DNA of 64,000 bases from Desulfovibrio sp. MES5. GTDB lineage: Bacteria > Desulfobacterota > Desulfovibrionia > Desulfovibrionales > Desulfovibrionaceae. The position numbers were made by a program, and so were the translations under genes. Shown here piece by piece: positions 8,692 through 18,171 of the stretch. The notes beneath the pieces were generated by a model that worked only from the letters and a program-made list of their open reading frames with translations, searched no databases and had not been told where the DNA came from. The stretch covers positions 43,714 to 107,713 of the forward strand of contig NZ_MJUZ01000052.1 of NCBI RefSeq assembly GCF_002237645.1. The letters run 5' to 3'. Position 1 is the stretch's first letter, and each line of letters starts with the position of its first letter.

Positions 8692-9612
8692 ATGCAAAAG
8701 ATGAAGTACATCTGGGTTGATGGCAAAATGGTTCCCTGGGATCAGGCTCAGGTTCACGTGCTCACCCATGCCCTGCACTATGGCAGCGCCATTTTCGAGG
8801 GCATCCGGGCTTACGCCTGTGCCGACGGCACTTCCGCCGTATTCCGCCTTGAAGACCATTGCAAGCGCATGCTCAACTCCGCCAAGATTCTACGCATGAA
8901 CCTTTCCCTCACCGCCGAGGAACTGGTAGCCGCCTGTGTCGAAACCCTCGAAGCCAACGAACTGAAAGAAGGCTACGTGCGTCCGCTCTCCTTTGTGGGC
9001 TACGGCGAAATGGGCGTCTACCCCGGCAACAATCCGGTGCAGACCATTGTGGCCGTCTGGCCCTGGGGAGCCTACCTTGGCGCTGAAGCCCTTGAAAAGG
9101 GCATCCGCATCAAGACCAGCACCTTTGCCCGCAGCCATGTGAACACCACCATGTCCAAGGCCAAGGCCTCCGGCAACTATATCAACTCCATCCTCGCCAA
9201 GGTGGAAGCCAAGGACGAAGGCTATGACGAAGCCGTCATGCTGGACACCAACGGCTACGTTTCCGAAGCCACTGGCGAAAATATTTTTATCGTGCGCGAC
9301 GGCGTCATCAAGACCACGCCCTGGACGTCCATTCTCGGCGGCATCACCCGTGATTCCGTCATGAAGCTGGCCAGGGATCTCGGGTATGTGGTGGAAGAAC
9401 AGCAGTTCACCCGCGATGAACTGTACATCGCCGACGAGGCCTTCTTTACCGGCACTGCGGCTGAACTCACCCCCATTCGCGAACTGGACCACCGCCAGAT
9501 CGGCGTGGGTCACGCCGGGCCTGTGACCAAGCACCTGCAGACCGAGTACTTCAAGATCGTCAAGGGCGAAAATCCCAAGTACGCCAGCTGGCTGCACCAC
9601 TATAAAGTCTAG
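8692..9612 (+). CDS. ilvE: Branched-chain amino acid aminotransferase
   Basis: 306 residues, PLP fold type IV. It catalyses the last step of valine, leucine and isoleucine synthesis (2-oxo acid plus glutamate). Family signatures include HALHYGSAIFEGIRAY near residue 30, the PLP-lysine region SKAKASGNYINS, and GYVSEATGENIFIV followed by TPWTSILGGITRDSV. I start at 8692 because a strong GGAGG lies at 8682-8686 and the protein then aligns with the family start; an upstream in-frame start at 8644 adds unmatched residues. It is followed after 45 bp by dnaX. Confidence 0.96.
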   Translation: MQKMKYIWVDGKMVPWDQAQVHVLTHALHYGSAIFEGIRAYACADGTSAVFRLEDHCKRMLNSAKILRMNLSLTAEELVAACVETLEANELKEGYVRPLSFVGYGEMGVYPGNNPVQTIVAVWPWGAYLGAEALEKGIRIKTSTFARSHVNTTMSKAKASGNYINSILAKVEAKDEGYDEAVMLDTNGYVSEATGENIFIVRDGVIKTTPWTSILGGITRDSVMKLARDLGYVVEEQQFTRDELYIADEAFFTGTAAELTPIRELDHRQIGVGHAGPVTKHLQTEYFKIVKGENPKYASWLHHYKV

Positions 9613-9619
9613 GTATCAC

Positions 9620-9646
9620 GGCGCGCCCGGCCCTGCCGGGCGCGCC
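9620..9646. other. Perfect 11-bp hairpin between ilvE and dnaX
   Basis: Arms GGCGCGCCCGG and CCGGGCGCGCC with loop CCCTG. No U-tract follows, so it is a poor terminator. It sits 11 bases before the dnaX start, which lacks a recognisable Shine-Dalgarno sequence, so it may shape dnaX translation or protect the ilvE mRNA end. Confidence 0.6.
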
Positions 9647-9657
9647 CGCAAAAACTC

Positions 9658-11772
9658 ATGAAGCATCTTTCCCTCGCATCGCGCTACCGCCCCCAGACCT
9701 TTGCCCAGGTGGCGGGACAGGACATGGTCAAGGCCGTCCTTTCTCGCGCCGCAGCCGAGGACAGGCCTGCCGCCGCCTATCTTCTGAGCGGCACTCGCGG
9801 CGTGGGCAAGACCACCATAGCCCGCATTTTCGCCAAGGCCCTCAATTGCGAGCACGCGCCCGGCCCGGAACCCTGCAATGAGTGCGCCCAGTGCCGCAAA
9901 ATCACGCAGGGCATCCATGTGGACGTCACCGAAATCGACGGCGCTTCCAACAACAGCGTCGAAGACGCCCGCTCCCTGCGCGAAACCATCGGCTACGCCG
10001 CCATGGAAGGCCGCTACAAGGTCTTCATCATCGACGAAGCCCACATGCTCACGCGCAACGCCTTCAACGCCCTGCTCAAAACGCTGGAAGAGCCGCCGGA
10101 GCGCGTGGTCTTCATCTTCGCCACCACGGAAGCGCACAAATTCCCCATCACCATCGTGAGCCGCTGCCAGCATTTTGTTTTTCGCCATCTGGGCGAAGAC
10201 GCGCTGGTGGAGCATCTTTCTGGCGTGCTGCGCAAAGAAGGCGTCAACTTTGAAGAAAGCGCCGTGCGCCTGCTGGCCCGCCGTGCCGCTGGCAGCGTGC
10301 GCGACAGCATGTCCTTGCTGGACCAGACCCTGGCCCTGGGTGGGGCGGAACTGACGGCAGCCGCCACACGGCAGGTGCTCGGTCTGGCCGGGCAGGAAAT
10401 GTTCGGCAATCTTTTTTCGGCCCTGCACGCGCAGGACTGCGCAGCCGTGACCGACCTCTGCGGCCAGATATTGCAGCAGGGCGTGGACATAGGATTTTTC
10501 ATCCGCGAACTGGCGGGCAACCTGCGCAATCTTTTTCTTTTGCGCCAGGGCGGCGAGGCCATGCTGCCGAGCCTACGCCTGCCCGCTGACGAAGCCGCCC
10601 AGTGGCAAAGCATTGCGCCGCGTTTTTCCACCGCGCACCTGCACGCCGCATGGCAAATGACGCTCGATTCGCAGCGCGGCATTGTGCAAAGCCCGGAACC
10701 GGCGGCGGCCCTTGAATTGTTGCTGCTCAATCTGGCCTTGCTGCCGCAGCTGCTGCCCGTGGGCCAATTGACGCCCGCGCAGATGACGCCCGCGCAAATG
10801 TCTGGCCAGACTTCAGGGCAATCATCGGGCCAGACATCGGGCCAGACTTCAGGTCAGGCATTGGGCCACGCATCGGGCCAGCCGTCCGGGGAGCCCGCAG
10901 GCCAGGCGCAAGCCGCAGCCACGGCGTCCCGCGCCGCCAGTCAGCAGCCTGCAAGCCAGCCTGTCGGACACGCGGCATCGCAGCCGCCCCATGCCGGGGG
11001 CGAAGCTTCCCGCAACGGCTACGCCGCGCAGAACGCGGGCAGAAGCCCGGCGCGCCCGCGTGACGCTGCCACGGCGCCCGGCCCTGCCGCTGACGGGGAT
11101 GAGGCCGAAGGCTCTGATCCTGCCGCAGGCAGCCCTTCACAGAGCAACGTTTTTAGCAATGGCAAAGGCAGCGCCTCAGGCGCGCCAAACAGCACGGCCC
11201 CAACGCCGAACCAGTCCGCCGCCCCGGAGGAAGACGACGCCCCGTGGGGTGACGACGCCGACGGCGCATGGGGCGTTCCGCCCTATACGGATGCGGATAT
11301 TGAGGCGGATATTGGCAGTGCAGCCGGGGCTGGCTCCTCCGGCGGGATTCCCTGGGACAGCGCCGGGCACGCCGGCGAAACTGCAACTCCAGCGGCTCCT
11401 GCGCCCAAGTCGGCAAATGGCGCCAGCCGCAACTGGCAGGATTTTTATGAATTCTGCATTGCAGAACAGGCAGCCGCCCGTCCCGCTCCTGCGCCGTATA
11501 CCCTTCGCGGAATCGGCGTGCAGTGGCAGGACGACACGCTACGGTTGCAACCGAGGACAGAAACCCAGCTGAACCAGCTTGAAAAACAGGGCAAAGCGCT
11601 GTATGCGGCATTGGCTGCATTTGGCGCGGCGGATACGCGGGTGGAAATCGTGCCGCCCAAGCCGCACCGGCCCGAAGCCGAGCTTATCGCGGAATTCAGC
11701 CGTAAAGAGGCCCTGCAACCCTGCCTTGAGGTGCTCAACGCTTCATTGAAGGGCTGCCGCCCCATAGAATAG
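9658..11772 (+). CDS. dnaX: DNA polymerase III subunits gamma/tau
   Basis: 704 residues. The clamp-loader ATPase shows Walker A SGTRGVGKTT (about residues 44-53), a zinc site of C64, C73, C76 and C79, Walker B FIIDEAHM near 123-130, and sensor SRCQHFVF. This is the motor that loads the beta clamp and couples polymerase cores. After the ATPase and collar domains (about 370 residues) comes a repetitive linker of SGQTSGQ-type units (about residues 375-425) and a long Ala/Pro/Gly-rich region before a recognisable C-terminal domain. I saw no obvious slippery heptamer for producing gamma by frameshift. In many bacteria dnaX is followed directly by ybaB-recR; here a small Cys-rich gene and about 500 bp of noncoding DNA intervene. 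Confidence 0.96.
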   Translation: MKHLSLASRYRPQTFAQVAGQDMVKAVLSRAAAEDRPAAAYLLSGTRGVGKTTIARIFAKALNCEHAPGPEPCNECAQCRKITQGIHVDVTEIDGASNNSVEDARSLRETIGYAAMEGRYKVFIIDEAHMLTRNAFNALLKTLEEPPERVVFIFATTEAHKFPITIVSRCQHFVFRHLGEDALVEHLSGVLRKEGVNFEESAVRLLARRAAGSVRDSMSLLDQTLALGGAELTAAATRQVLGLAGQEMFGNLFSALHAQDCAAVTDLCGQILQQGVDIGFFIRELAGNLRNLFLLRQGGEAMLPSLRLPADEAAQWQSIAPRFSTAHLHAAWQMTLDSQRGIVQSPEPAAALELLLLNLALLPQLLPVGQLTPAQMTPAQMSGQTSGQSSGQTSGQTSGQALGHASGQPSGEPAGQAQAAATASRAASQQPASQPVGHAASQPPHAGGEASRNGYAAQNAGRSPARPRDAATAPGPAADGDEAEGSDPAAGSPSQSNVFSNGKGSASGAPNSTAPTPNQSAAPEEDDAPWGDDADGAWGVPPYTDADIEADIGSAAGAGSSGGIPWDSAGHAGETATPAAPAPKSANGASRNWQDFYEFCIAEQAAARPAPAPYTLRGIGVQWQDDTLRLQPRTETQLNQLEKQGKALYAALAAFGAADTRVEIVPPKPHRPEAELIAEFSRKEALQPCLEVLNASLKGCRPIE

Positions 11773-12014
11773 TGATATTGGCAGGCATGCGACGCAGCCC
11801 TCAACGGCGGCTGCAACGTTTCGGAATTTTTCTCAGGCTTTGCCCCGGCTGTCGCACGCTGCTGGGCCACATACGGCAATGACGCCGCCTCGTCGCGACT
11901 ACCCGCTGCAAAGATAGACGGCGAAAGCATACGGGGCAGCCATCAAGCAGATGCTGCCTTGCTCGTGGAGCAGACGGACATCTTGCTTGTATACAACATA
12001 GCTCAGGAGACGGC

Positions 12015-12236
12015 ATGAACAACATAAGCCCATTCTGTTCGTGCAAAAAAATGGACTGCCCCCTGCATCCCACCAAACACGATAAAGGGTGCGCGCCATG
12101 TATCAGCAAAAACCTCAAGTCAAGAGAGATCCCCAACTGTTTTTTCGACCTGTTGCCGGGTTCGGAATCCAGAAGCGGAGATTTTTTTGAGGATTTTGCA
12201 AAGCAGGTTTTTGCTTCCAGAGCAGATAGAGGTTGA
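12015..12236 (+). CDS. Small cysteine-rich protein, possibly DUF6485-like
   Basis: 73 residues with six cysteines in the first 42 positions (C8, C10, C15, C26, C29, C42), arranged as CSCKKMDCPLHPTKHDKGCA then PCISKNL and IPNCFFD. The spacing suggests a zinc or iron-sulfur site. A good Shine-Dalgarno (AGGAG, about 8 bases upstream) and a composition unlike the surrounding noncoding DNA support a real gene. It lies between dnaX and ybaB. The resemblance to the DUF6485 group of anaerobe proteins is from memory and unverified; no function is proposed. The flanking gaps 11773-12014 and 12237-12494 show nothing else I can name. Confidence 0.72.
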   Translation: MNNISPFCSCKKMDCPLHPTKHDKGCAPCISKNLKSREIPNCFFDLLPGSESRSGDFFEDFAKQVFASRADRG

Positions 12237-12494
12237 AATGCTGTGCGGTTCAAAACCAGCCCCCGGCCAAGCGCGGGTTTCGGTGGAACCCATGAAATAT
12301 TGCGACAGACGGCACAGTCTGCCCGTCGCGGGCATATTGACGTAAAAACCGTCAACATGCCTTGAGTTATCACGATGTTCAGCAGCCCGTCCGGCGAAAC
12401 CCAGCAGCCTGCCCTGCAAGGCGGCAGCACCGTGCGCCGGACTTCAGCGCCACCATATTAGGCCTTAACCACTTGAATATTTAAGGAGAATCTC

Positions 12495-12806
12495 ATGCGC
12501 AACATGAATGACATCCTGCGCCAGGCGCAGGTCATGCAGAATAAGATCGCCAAACTCCAGCAGGAACTGGGCGAACACAGCTATGAGGCCACCAGCGGCG
12601 GCGGCATGGTCAAGGCCGAGGTCTCCGGCAAGCAGGAACTGCGCAAGATCACCATTGACCCCAAGGCTCTGGAAGGCGGCGATGTGGAAATGCTGCAGGA
12701 CCTCATCCTTGCGGCTGTCAACGAGGCCGGACGCATTGCCCGTGAGACCATGGACCGCGAAATGAGCAACATTTCCGGCGGCATCAAGCTGCCCGGTCTT
12801 TTCTAG
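12495..12806 (+). CDS. YbaB/EbfC family nucleoid-associated protein
   Basis: 103 residues, MRNMNDILRQAQVMQNKIAK start, GGGMVKAEVSGKQELRKI in the middle and SGGIKLPGLF at the end, all typical. YbaB proteins form homodimers that bind DNA and are almost always encoded just upstream of recR, as here (4 bp gap). A strong AAGGAG precedes the start by eight bases. The usual upstream partner dnaX is present but 722 bp away. Confidence 0.95.
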   Translation: MRNMNDILRQAQVMQNKIAKLQQELGEHSYEATSGGGMVKAEVSGKQELRKITIDPKALEGGDVEMLQDLILAAVNEAGRIARETMDREMSNISGGIKLPGLF

Positions 12807-12810
12807 GTTC

Positions 12811-13422
12811 ATGAACAAACGCATTCCAGAACCGCTCAAGGCCCTGGTAGAGCAGCTTGCGCGCCTGCCGGGCCTTGGCCCCAAATCCGCCATGCGCGCG
12901 GCCATGGTGCTGCTCAAGTGGCCTGAGGCCGAAACGCGCCGCCTTGGCCGGGGCATTCACGATTTGCGTGACAATCTGCACCTGTGTTCGCGCTGCGGGG
13001 GCCTCTCGTCCACAGACCCCTGCCCCGTCTGCGCCGATGCCGAGCGCACCCGCGACACGCTTTGCCTTGTCACCGAGTGGGACAGCATGCTGACCATTGA
13101 CGAGGGCGGATTCTACCGGGGCCAGTACATGATCCTGGGGGGGCTGCTGGCCCCGCTGGACCGTGTGGATTCTGAAAGCCTTGATACCGACAGGCTGGTG
13201 CGCCGCCTTGAAGAAGGCGAGATTACGGAACTGATCCTGGCCCTCGGCGCGACCCTTGAGGCCGAGAACACGGCCACCTTCATACGGCAGATGGTGTCCA
13301 AGCGCTTTCCGCAGGTGCGGATTTCGCGCCTCGCCCAGGGCATCCCCCTGGGAGCCGAGGTAAAGTATATGGACAAGGAAACCCTGCGGCAGTCCCTGCA
13401 GTACCGCCAGGACCTTACGTAA
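12811..13422 (+). CDS. recR: Recombination protein RecR
   Basis: 203 residues. It has the N-terminal helix-hairpin-helix (LARLPGLGPKSAMRAA), a zinc finger (C59, C62, C71, C74), a Toprim domain beginning LCLVTEWDSMLTIDEGG, and the C-terminal ARGIPLGAE-type motif (LAQGIPLGAEVKYMD). RecR with RecO/RecF loads RecA on gapped DNA. It starts 4 bp after ybaB with only a weak Shine-Dalgarno, suggesting coupled translation. Confidence 0.96.
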   Translation: MNKRIPEPLKALVEQLARLPGLGPKSAMRAAMVLLKWPEAETRRLGRGIHDLRDNLHLCSRCGGLSSTDPCPVCADAERTRDTLCLVTEWDSMLTIDEGGFYRGQYMILGGLLAPLDRVDSESLDTDRLVRRLEEGEITELILALGATLEAENTATFIRQMVSKRFPQVRISRLAQGIPLGAEVKYMDKETLRQSLQYRQDLT

Positions 13423-13465
13423 AGCCTCGCGTAAAGACCTTACCGTAAAGCCTCGCGCAAAGGCC
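13415..13465 (+). repeat. Two imperfect 25-26 bp direct repeats at the recR 3' end
   Basis: The unit TTACGTAAAGCCTCGCG followed by TAAAGACC occurs twice with few changes, the first copy spanning the recR stop codon; a third degenerate copy may follow. The rest of 13466-13869 has no recognisable gene, RNA or terminator. Confidence 0.6.
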
Positions 13466-13869
13466 TCGCACAGAACCCGCGCAGAGGGCTTCACAGAGAG
13501 GCTCTCGCACAGTCCTGGGCAGGACGCTTTGACACTACGCGCCCTTGCGGCGCTCCGATTGCGACGTGCAGATTTCGATAGCGGGATGCGGCGCGTGGCC
13601 GCGCCAGCGCCCGGCGACACTTTTTTTCGGCAGCCAGCGGCAAGCCTGAGAATGGCGGCGGCGGCAGCCCAGATGGCGACAGACCGAAGACGGCATATTG
13701 ACGGCAACAGTCCCGTGGCCATCAGCACAGATGACGACAAGACCGCAGGCGGAAACGCCTGGTGACATTACCCCGGTAAAAAGGCTCTGACATCTCCAAC
13801 TTCTCGCGCTTCGGCGTTCGCCCGCAGCGTTCCTTCCAAAAATATCTTCTCGACAATCGGGAGGTCCAG

Positions 13870-14709
13870 ATGGAACTGGCCAGCTCTTCCGTTCAATCCA
13901 TTATTCTGCACCCATTGGCGCAAGCCCTTGTGGCGGGCATCTTCTCCTGGCTTTCGGTAACTCTGGGAGCCGCCTTTATTTTCACCCGCCGTGAATTTTC
14001 GCGTAAGGCTATGGACTGCCTTCTCGGCGCGGCTGGCGGCATGATGCTGGGCGCGGCTTTTTTTGGTCTTTTGCAACCCGCAATGGAAATGGCCGGGCAT
14101 ATGGGCCGCCTTGGTTTTGTGCCTGTGGTTTTCGGCCTTTTGCTGGGTGCGGCTTTTCTTCTGCTGCTTGACCGCGCCCTGCCGCACCTGCATCTGGTTC
14201 AGGGCACCACCGAAGGCATTTCCACCAGCTGGAGGCGCAGCGTGCTTCTGGTGACGGCCATGGCCCTGCACCACATCCCAGAGGGGCTTGCCATCGGCGT
14301 GGGCTACGGCGCGGCCGCCGCTGAAAACGCCATGCTCGGCAACATTGAAAGCCTCGGCATGAGTACGGCCCTGGTGCTCACCGTATCCATCATGCTGCAA
14401 AACCTGCCTGAGGGCATGGTTGTTTCCACCGCATTGCGGGCTGAAGGCTACACGGCCAAAAAATCTTTTTTCTACGGCATGCTTTCCGGCGTGACCGCGC
14501 CCATCGGGGCAGTGCCCGGCGCTCTGGCCGCAGGCGTGACTGCGGGCATACTGCCCGTAGCCCTGGCCTTTGCCGCTGGCGCCATGATTTATGTGGTCTT
14601 TGAGGAGGTTATTCCTGAGGCCAACGCCTCCGGCAACGGCAACGCAGCCTCGGTTTCCTGTATTTGCGGGGTCTGCCTTGTCATGGCGCTGACAACGCTT
14701 CTTGGTTAG
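13870..14709 (+). CDS. ZIP family metal transporter (ZupT/GufA-like)
   Basis: 279 residues with about eight transmembrane helices. The two metal-binding helices are clear: ALHHIPEGLAIGVGYG and MLQNLPEGMVVSTAL (HxxPEG and NxPEG), and a third acidic site is in VVFEEVIPEA. ZIP proteins move Zn2+, Fe2+ or Mn2+ into the cytoplasm. The start has GGGAGG eight bases upstream. No metalloregulator or dyad is evident upstream; the gene stands alone. Confidence 0.92.
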   Translation: MELASSSVQSIILHPLAQALVAGIFSWLSVTLGAAFIFTRREFSRKAMDCLLGAAGGMMLGAAFFGLLQPAMEMAGHMGRLGFVPVVFGLLLGAAFLLLLDRALPHLHLVQGTTEGISTSWRRSVLLVTAMALHHIPEGLAIGVGYGAAAAENAMLGNIESLGMSTALVLTVSIMLQNLPEGMVVSTALRAEGYTAKKSFFYGMLSGVTAPIGAVPGALAAGVTAGILPVALAFAAGAMIYVVFEEVIPEANASGNGNAASVSCICGVCLVMALTTLLG

Positions 14710-15149
14710 ACCCCTGTTTGTTTTTAATATAAAAACTCATGCCGACAACTGACATGCTATAATTTTTTTTGAAACATATCCGATAGGTTCAGTATGCGCA
14801 TGGCAAAAACCTTTGCTTATTGCTCAGGATGTATGCTTTGACACTTGCGGCCATTACTTTTTTACCCTATTTTTAAATAACCCATAATTAAATTTTGTTG
14901 CCGAATGCCCAGGCGAAACGCAGATCTCCAGGTTTGTGGCCTTTCGCACGGCGAAGGAGAGGCAGGCATGCGGAAAATCAAACTTTAACTGTAGTTCTGG
15001 GTACAAAAAACTCTCTGGTAATGGGGCAACATTACAGTTCGGGCTGAATCGGTGGGCAGCCCGTACGACACCGCACCGCTTCACAGGCGCCACTGACCGT
15101 TCCTCCCCAACCTGTGACTACCGGTAACGGGCACTCAAGGATAAACCGT
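14710..15149. other. AT-rich intergenic region before the chemoreceptor
   Basis: 440 bp with markedly lower GC than its surroundings. It contains a TTGACA at 14838-14843 but no good -10 at standard spacing, so no promoter is called. No gene or structured RNA was recognised. Confidence 0.5.
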
Positions 15150-16775
15150 ATGAATCTGACCCTCAGCCTTCGCATGATCCTCTTTTTCATCATATGTCTT
15201 GTTTTGGCCTGTACCGCCATGCTTGTGAGCTTCAAGCTGGTTATAGGCGACGGCTTTTCTTCGGCGCTGATGTGGAAATCACTGCTCGGCGGCATGGCCG
15301 TGGTGGTGCCCATTGCTGCGGTCGGAGCCGCACTTATCAACAGTTGGCTTTCGCCCATCCGAAAATGCGTGCTGTTCGCCGAAGCCGTCTCCGCCGGACG
15401 CGAAGACGCCAAACTTGACGTGTATCGTACAGACTGTCTTGGCCACCTGGCCGAATCCCTGCGCATCATGGTGTCAAAGCTTGAGGATCAGGCCCACTGG
15501 TACGAGAGCATACTCAATACCCTGCCCCTTTCCATTTCCGTCACGGACAACGACATGGTCTGGACGTTCTGCAATGCCAATGCCCTCGGAAGCATGCAAA
15601 AAACCTGTCAGTCAGACGTGGTGGGCAAGCACTGCTCTGAAAAGCAGGGCAACATCTGTAACACGCCCGAATGCGGCATTGAGCAGCTCCGCCTTGGCAA
15701 CAAGAGAGTCATCAATCACATGCCCAACGGCAAGACCATGCAGATCATGCTGGACTACCTGAAAGACTCACAGGGCAGAACCATTGGGCATGTGGAAATA
15801 GGCGAAGACATTACCGAAAAAGTACTTCTTGAAAAAAAGGCCGCCGCTGCCGCGCATCAGGCCAGAATGTCCACCGTGACGCAGCTTGAGGACGTGGTCT
15901 CACATCTGCAAAAGGCGGCCGACACCCTCAATGCCTCGCTGGGCGATGTGCGCGACAAGGCCGGCATAGCCGCCGACCGCATGGCAGAAACCGCCACGGC
16001 CATGAACGAGATGAACGCCACGGTTCTTGAAGTGGCCCACAACGCCGAAGGCGCGGCTGACGCCGCCACCTCGGTGCAGGGGCATGCTCAGGACGGCGCG
16101 GGCATAGTGCTGCGCACCATACAGCGCATGCAGAGCGTGCAGCAGCAGTCCAGTGGGCTCAAGGGCGACATGGCAGACCTGGACAAGCAGGCCAAGGACA
16201 TCGGCACAGTGCTTACGCTCATCCGTGACATTGCCGACCAAACCAACCTGCTGGCGCTCAACGCCGCCATTGAGGCTGCCCGCGCGGGCGAGGCCGGACG
16301 CGGCTTTGCCGTGGTGGCCGACGAAGTGCGTAAACTGGCCGAAAAAACCATGAGCGCCACCCGCGAGGTGGAAACCGCCATTGCCACCATTCAGGAAGGC
16401 ACCGGCAAAAGCTCCACCACTGTGGACGGCACCGTGACGTCCATTGAGGAAGTGGGCCGTATGGCCGAAGAATCCGGCCAGTCGCTTGAGCGCATCTCAA
16501 ACCTCGCTGGCGACTCCAGTTCGCGCGTTTCGGCCATTGCCGCCGCAGCCACGGAACAGTCCGCCGCTTCTGAAGAAATCAACCGTAACATCGCTGAAGT
16601 GAACACCCTGAGCGCCCACATCGCCGAGGCTATGGATCTGGCCGCGCGTCAGGTCAGCGACATGGCCGGGCAGGTCAGCGTCGTCACGGGCATCCTGGAC
16701 GTCATCCGCCAGGAAGACAAGCAACAGTCCCTCGCCGAAGAAGCGGAATCAAAAACGCACGCCGTGCGGGCATAA
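15150..16775 (+). CDS. Methyl-accepting chemotaxis protein with cytoplasmic PAS domain
   Basis: 541 residues from the ATG at 15150 (AAGGA eight bases upstream). Two transmembrane helices (about 9-31 and 46-66) leave almost no periplasmic loop, so sensing should be cytoplasmic. A PAS-like domain follows (about 115-230) with a cysteine cluster: C153, C162, C170 and C175 ([16 protein letters not shown]). The signalling domain carries the kinase-contact hairpin [40 protein letters not shown]. No C-terminal CheR-docking pentapeptide is present. Cysteine-bearing PAS domains in sulfate reducers often bind haem, FeS or sense redox, but the CxxCH of haem c is absent here, so the ligand is unknown. cheW is 26 kb away. 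Confidence 0.93.
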   Translation: MNLTLSLRMILFFIICLVLACTAMLVSFKLVIGDGFSSALMWKSLLGGMAVVVPIAAVGAALINSWLSPIRKCVLFAEAVSAGREDAKLDVYRTDCLGHLAESLRIMVSKLEDQAHWYESILNTLPLSISVTDNDMVWTFCNANALGSMQKTCQSDVVGKHCSEKQGNICNTPECGIEQLRLGNKRVINHMPNGKTMQIMLDYLKDSQGRTIGHVEIGEDITEKVLLEKKAAAAAHQARMSTVTQLEDVVSHLQKAADTLNASLGDVRDKAGIAADRMAETATAMNEMNATVLEVAHNAEGAADAATSVQGHAQDGAGIVLRTIQRMQSVQQQSSGLKGDMADLDKQAKDIGTVLTLIRDIADQTNLLALNAAIEAARAGEAGRGFAVVADEVRKLAEKTMSATREVETAIATIQEGTGKSSTTVDGTVTSIEEVGRMAEESGQSLERISNLAGDSSSRVSAIAAAATEQSAASEEINRNIAEVNTLSAHIAEAMDLAARQVSDMAGQVSVVTGILDVIRQEDKQQSLAEEAESKTHAVRA

Positions 16776-16849
16776 CAGGCCGCGTCGCAGAACGGCCCAC
16801 ACTTGGCGTCAGGCTGCGCCCTGTACGCAAATTCGGGCATACGCCCACG

Positions 16850-16892
16850 AGCAACATCCGCTGGAAATTTCCGGCGGATGTTGCTTGTTTTT
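16850..16892 (+). terminator. Intrinsic terminator after the chemoreceptor gene
   Basis: Perfect 12-bp arms AGCAACATCCGC/GCGGATGTTGCT followed by TGTTTTT. Confidence 0.88.
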
Positions 16893-16926
16893 GGGCCCAA
16901 GCGTTTTTCGCCCCGCCTTTCAGGTC

Positions 16927-17071
16927 AGATCAGATTACCTTTGAAGTGTGGCGCCGTAAATTTGTCATGCAACAAAAAATGCGGTTTTCGGCTGAATACG
17001 CGCCACATTGCGGCGCGCTGCCCTCTCATGCAGCAGCAGGGCGTTTGACCTTTTTCAGAGGCTAGTTGCTC
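16927..17071 (-). repeat. Family B intergenic element, degenerate copy
   Basis: In the minus orientation it follows the family order: a GAGC-like start, a GCTGC/GCGCGCC region, the GCGCCACATTG-type hairpin, and the terminal CAAAGGTAATCTGATC. Several stems are decayed compared with the copy at 37428. The rest of 16893-17230 shows nothing else. Confidence 0.6.
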
Positions 17072-17230
17072 CATTGCGTCCAAAAGAGCAACATCACTAT
17101 GTGAATTTTACCCCATTTCCCATACTGCGCCGCACGCAACGAGAAATTTCATGATGCAAAGTCCTGCGTGAGCGCAGCCTGTCATGGCCGCCAAAGCGGT
17201 TTCAGACCTGTATCGCCCCATGCGCACTGC

Positions 17231-17272
17231 AAAAACATGAGGGCGACCTTCCGTACGGAAGGCCGCCCCATG
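17231..17272 (-). terminator. Intrinsic terminator of the split-Soret cytochrome gene
   Basis: On the minus strand a long stem (ATGGGGCGGCCTTCC pairing with GGAAGGTCGCCCTCAT) is followed by TTTTT, about 60 bp after the cytochrome stop codon. Confidence 0.85.
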
Positions 17273-17331
17273 TTCATTTGTCAGGGCCGTTTGCCGACGG
17301 CCCCGGCACTCAATCCATCATCCCTTCGGCA

Positions 17332-18171
17332 CTAGGGATGATTCACAAACTTGTTCTGCGTGGCGGACGTGCCGCTGTGGCAAGGGGTGCAGTCCATGAC
17401 GCCCTTGGCCCAGTTGGCATCGTTGCCCTTGGTCATATGGCACTCGCCACAGTAGGTCACAGATTTCTGCATGGGGAAGGCCCCCTTGAAATCCTTGCCC
17501 TGGTCGATCTTGGCATTGATGATTTCCGCTGCCTTGAAGGCAGTGTCCGCAGTGAGGCGGCCGCAGCGTTCGCTACGCTGCTTGCTTTCGGCCTCAACCT
17601 TGTTTTCATAACACCATTTGGACACGGAAATGTGGCAAAGCACGGAATCCGAGGCGCTCATGGGCTGTTCGCCCTTGAAGCCCTGGGCCGCGTCGCCGGG
17701 ATTATACACGGGCAGTTTGGTTACTTCATACCAGCGGAACAGCTCGTTCACCATGGGGCGCACTTCTTTGCGATCCCAGAACAGCGAAAAGCTGGACGCT
17801 GCTCCGTAAAGAGCGCCGCAAATGGTGCCCCAGTCGGAGATGCCGCCCTTGTTGGCCTCAAGCATGGCAAAGGGAAACTGATTGTACGGCGCGCCGTATT
17901 TTTCGCCCATCAGGCCGATTATACTGTAAAAAGTTCCAAATCCACAGCCGAAGCCCTTGTGCCAGTAGCCCTCATAGGCCACCTTTGCGCATTCCTTGGG
18001 GTCGAGCTTGTGGGGCGTCCAACCAAAGGCTCCTCCAACCTGGTCAAAGCGGCCCGCTGCCTGCTGCGTCTGCCCCGCAGCATTGGCTTCAGCACCGCCC
18101 AATCCGAGCATAGCTCCGCCCACTGCGAGCCCGCCAAGGCCGCAGATAAGATCACGTCTGCCGATATTCAC
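17332..18171 (-). CDS. Split-Soret cytochrome c
   Basis: 279 residues. The N-terminus has a twin-arginine-like export signal (GRRDLICGLGGLAVGGAMLG) ending near ANA, so the protein should be periplasmic. Two CxxCH haem c sites lie near the C-terminus (CGECH and CTPCH), and the N-terminal half has the GCGFGTFYSIIG segment of the C-GCAxxG-C-C family. This matches the dihaem-per-subunit split-Soret cytochrome known from Desulfovibrio desulfuricans ATCC 27774, whose Soret band is split by stacked haems; its physiological partner is uncertain. Start is GTG with AGGAGT six bases upstream. It is divergent from dnaK and has its own terminator. Confidence 0.92.
   Translation of the reverse strand: MNIGRRDLICGLGGLAVGGAMLGLGGAEANAAGQTQQAAGRFDQVGGAFGWTPHKLDPKECAKVAYEGYWHKGFGCGFGTFYSIIGLMGEKYGAPYNQFPFAMLEANKGGISDWGTICGALYGAASSFSLFWDRKEVRPMVNELFRWYEVTKLPVYNPGDAAQGFKGEQPMSASDSVLCHISVSKWCYENKVEAESKQRSERCGRLTADTAFKAAEIINAKIDQGKDFKGAFPMQKSVTYCGECHMTKGNDANWAKGVMDCTPCHSGTSATQNKFVNHP

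Noticed and set aside
14880..15010. Possible cyclic-di-GMP riboswitch upstream of the chemoreceptor
   Set aside because: A GCGAAACGCAG stretch and short pairings are present, but the conserved GEMM core and its tetraloop receptor order are not.
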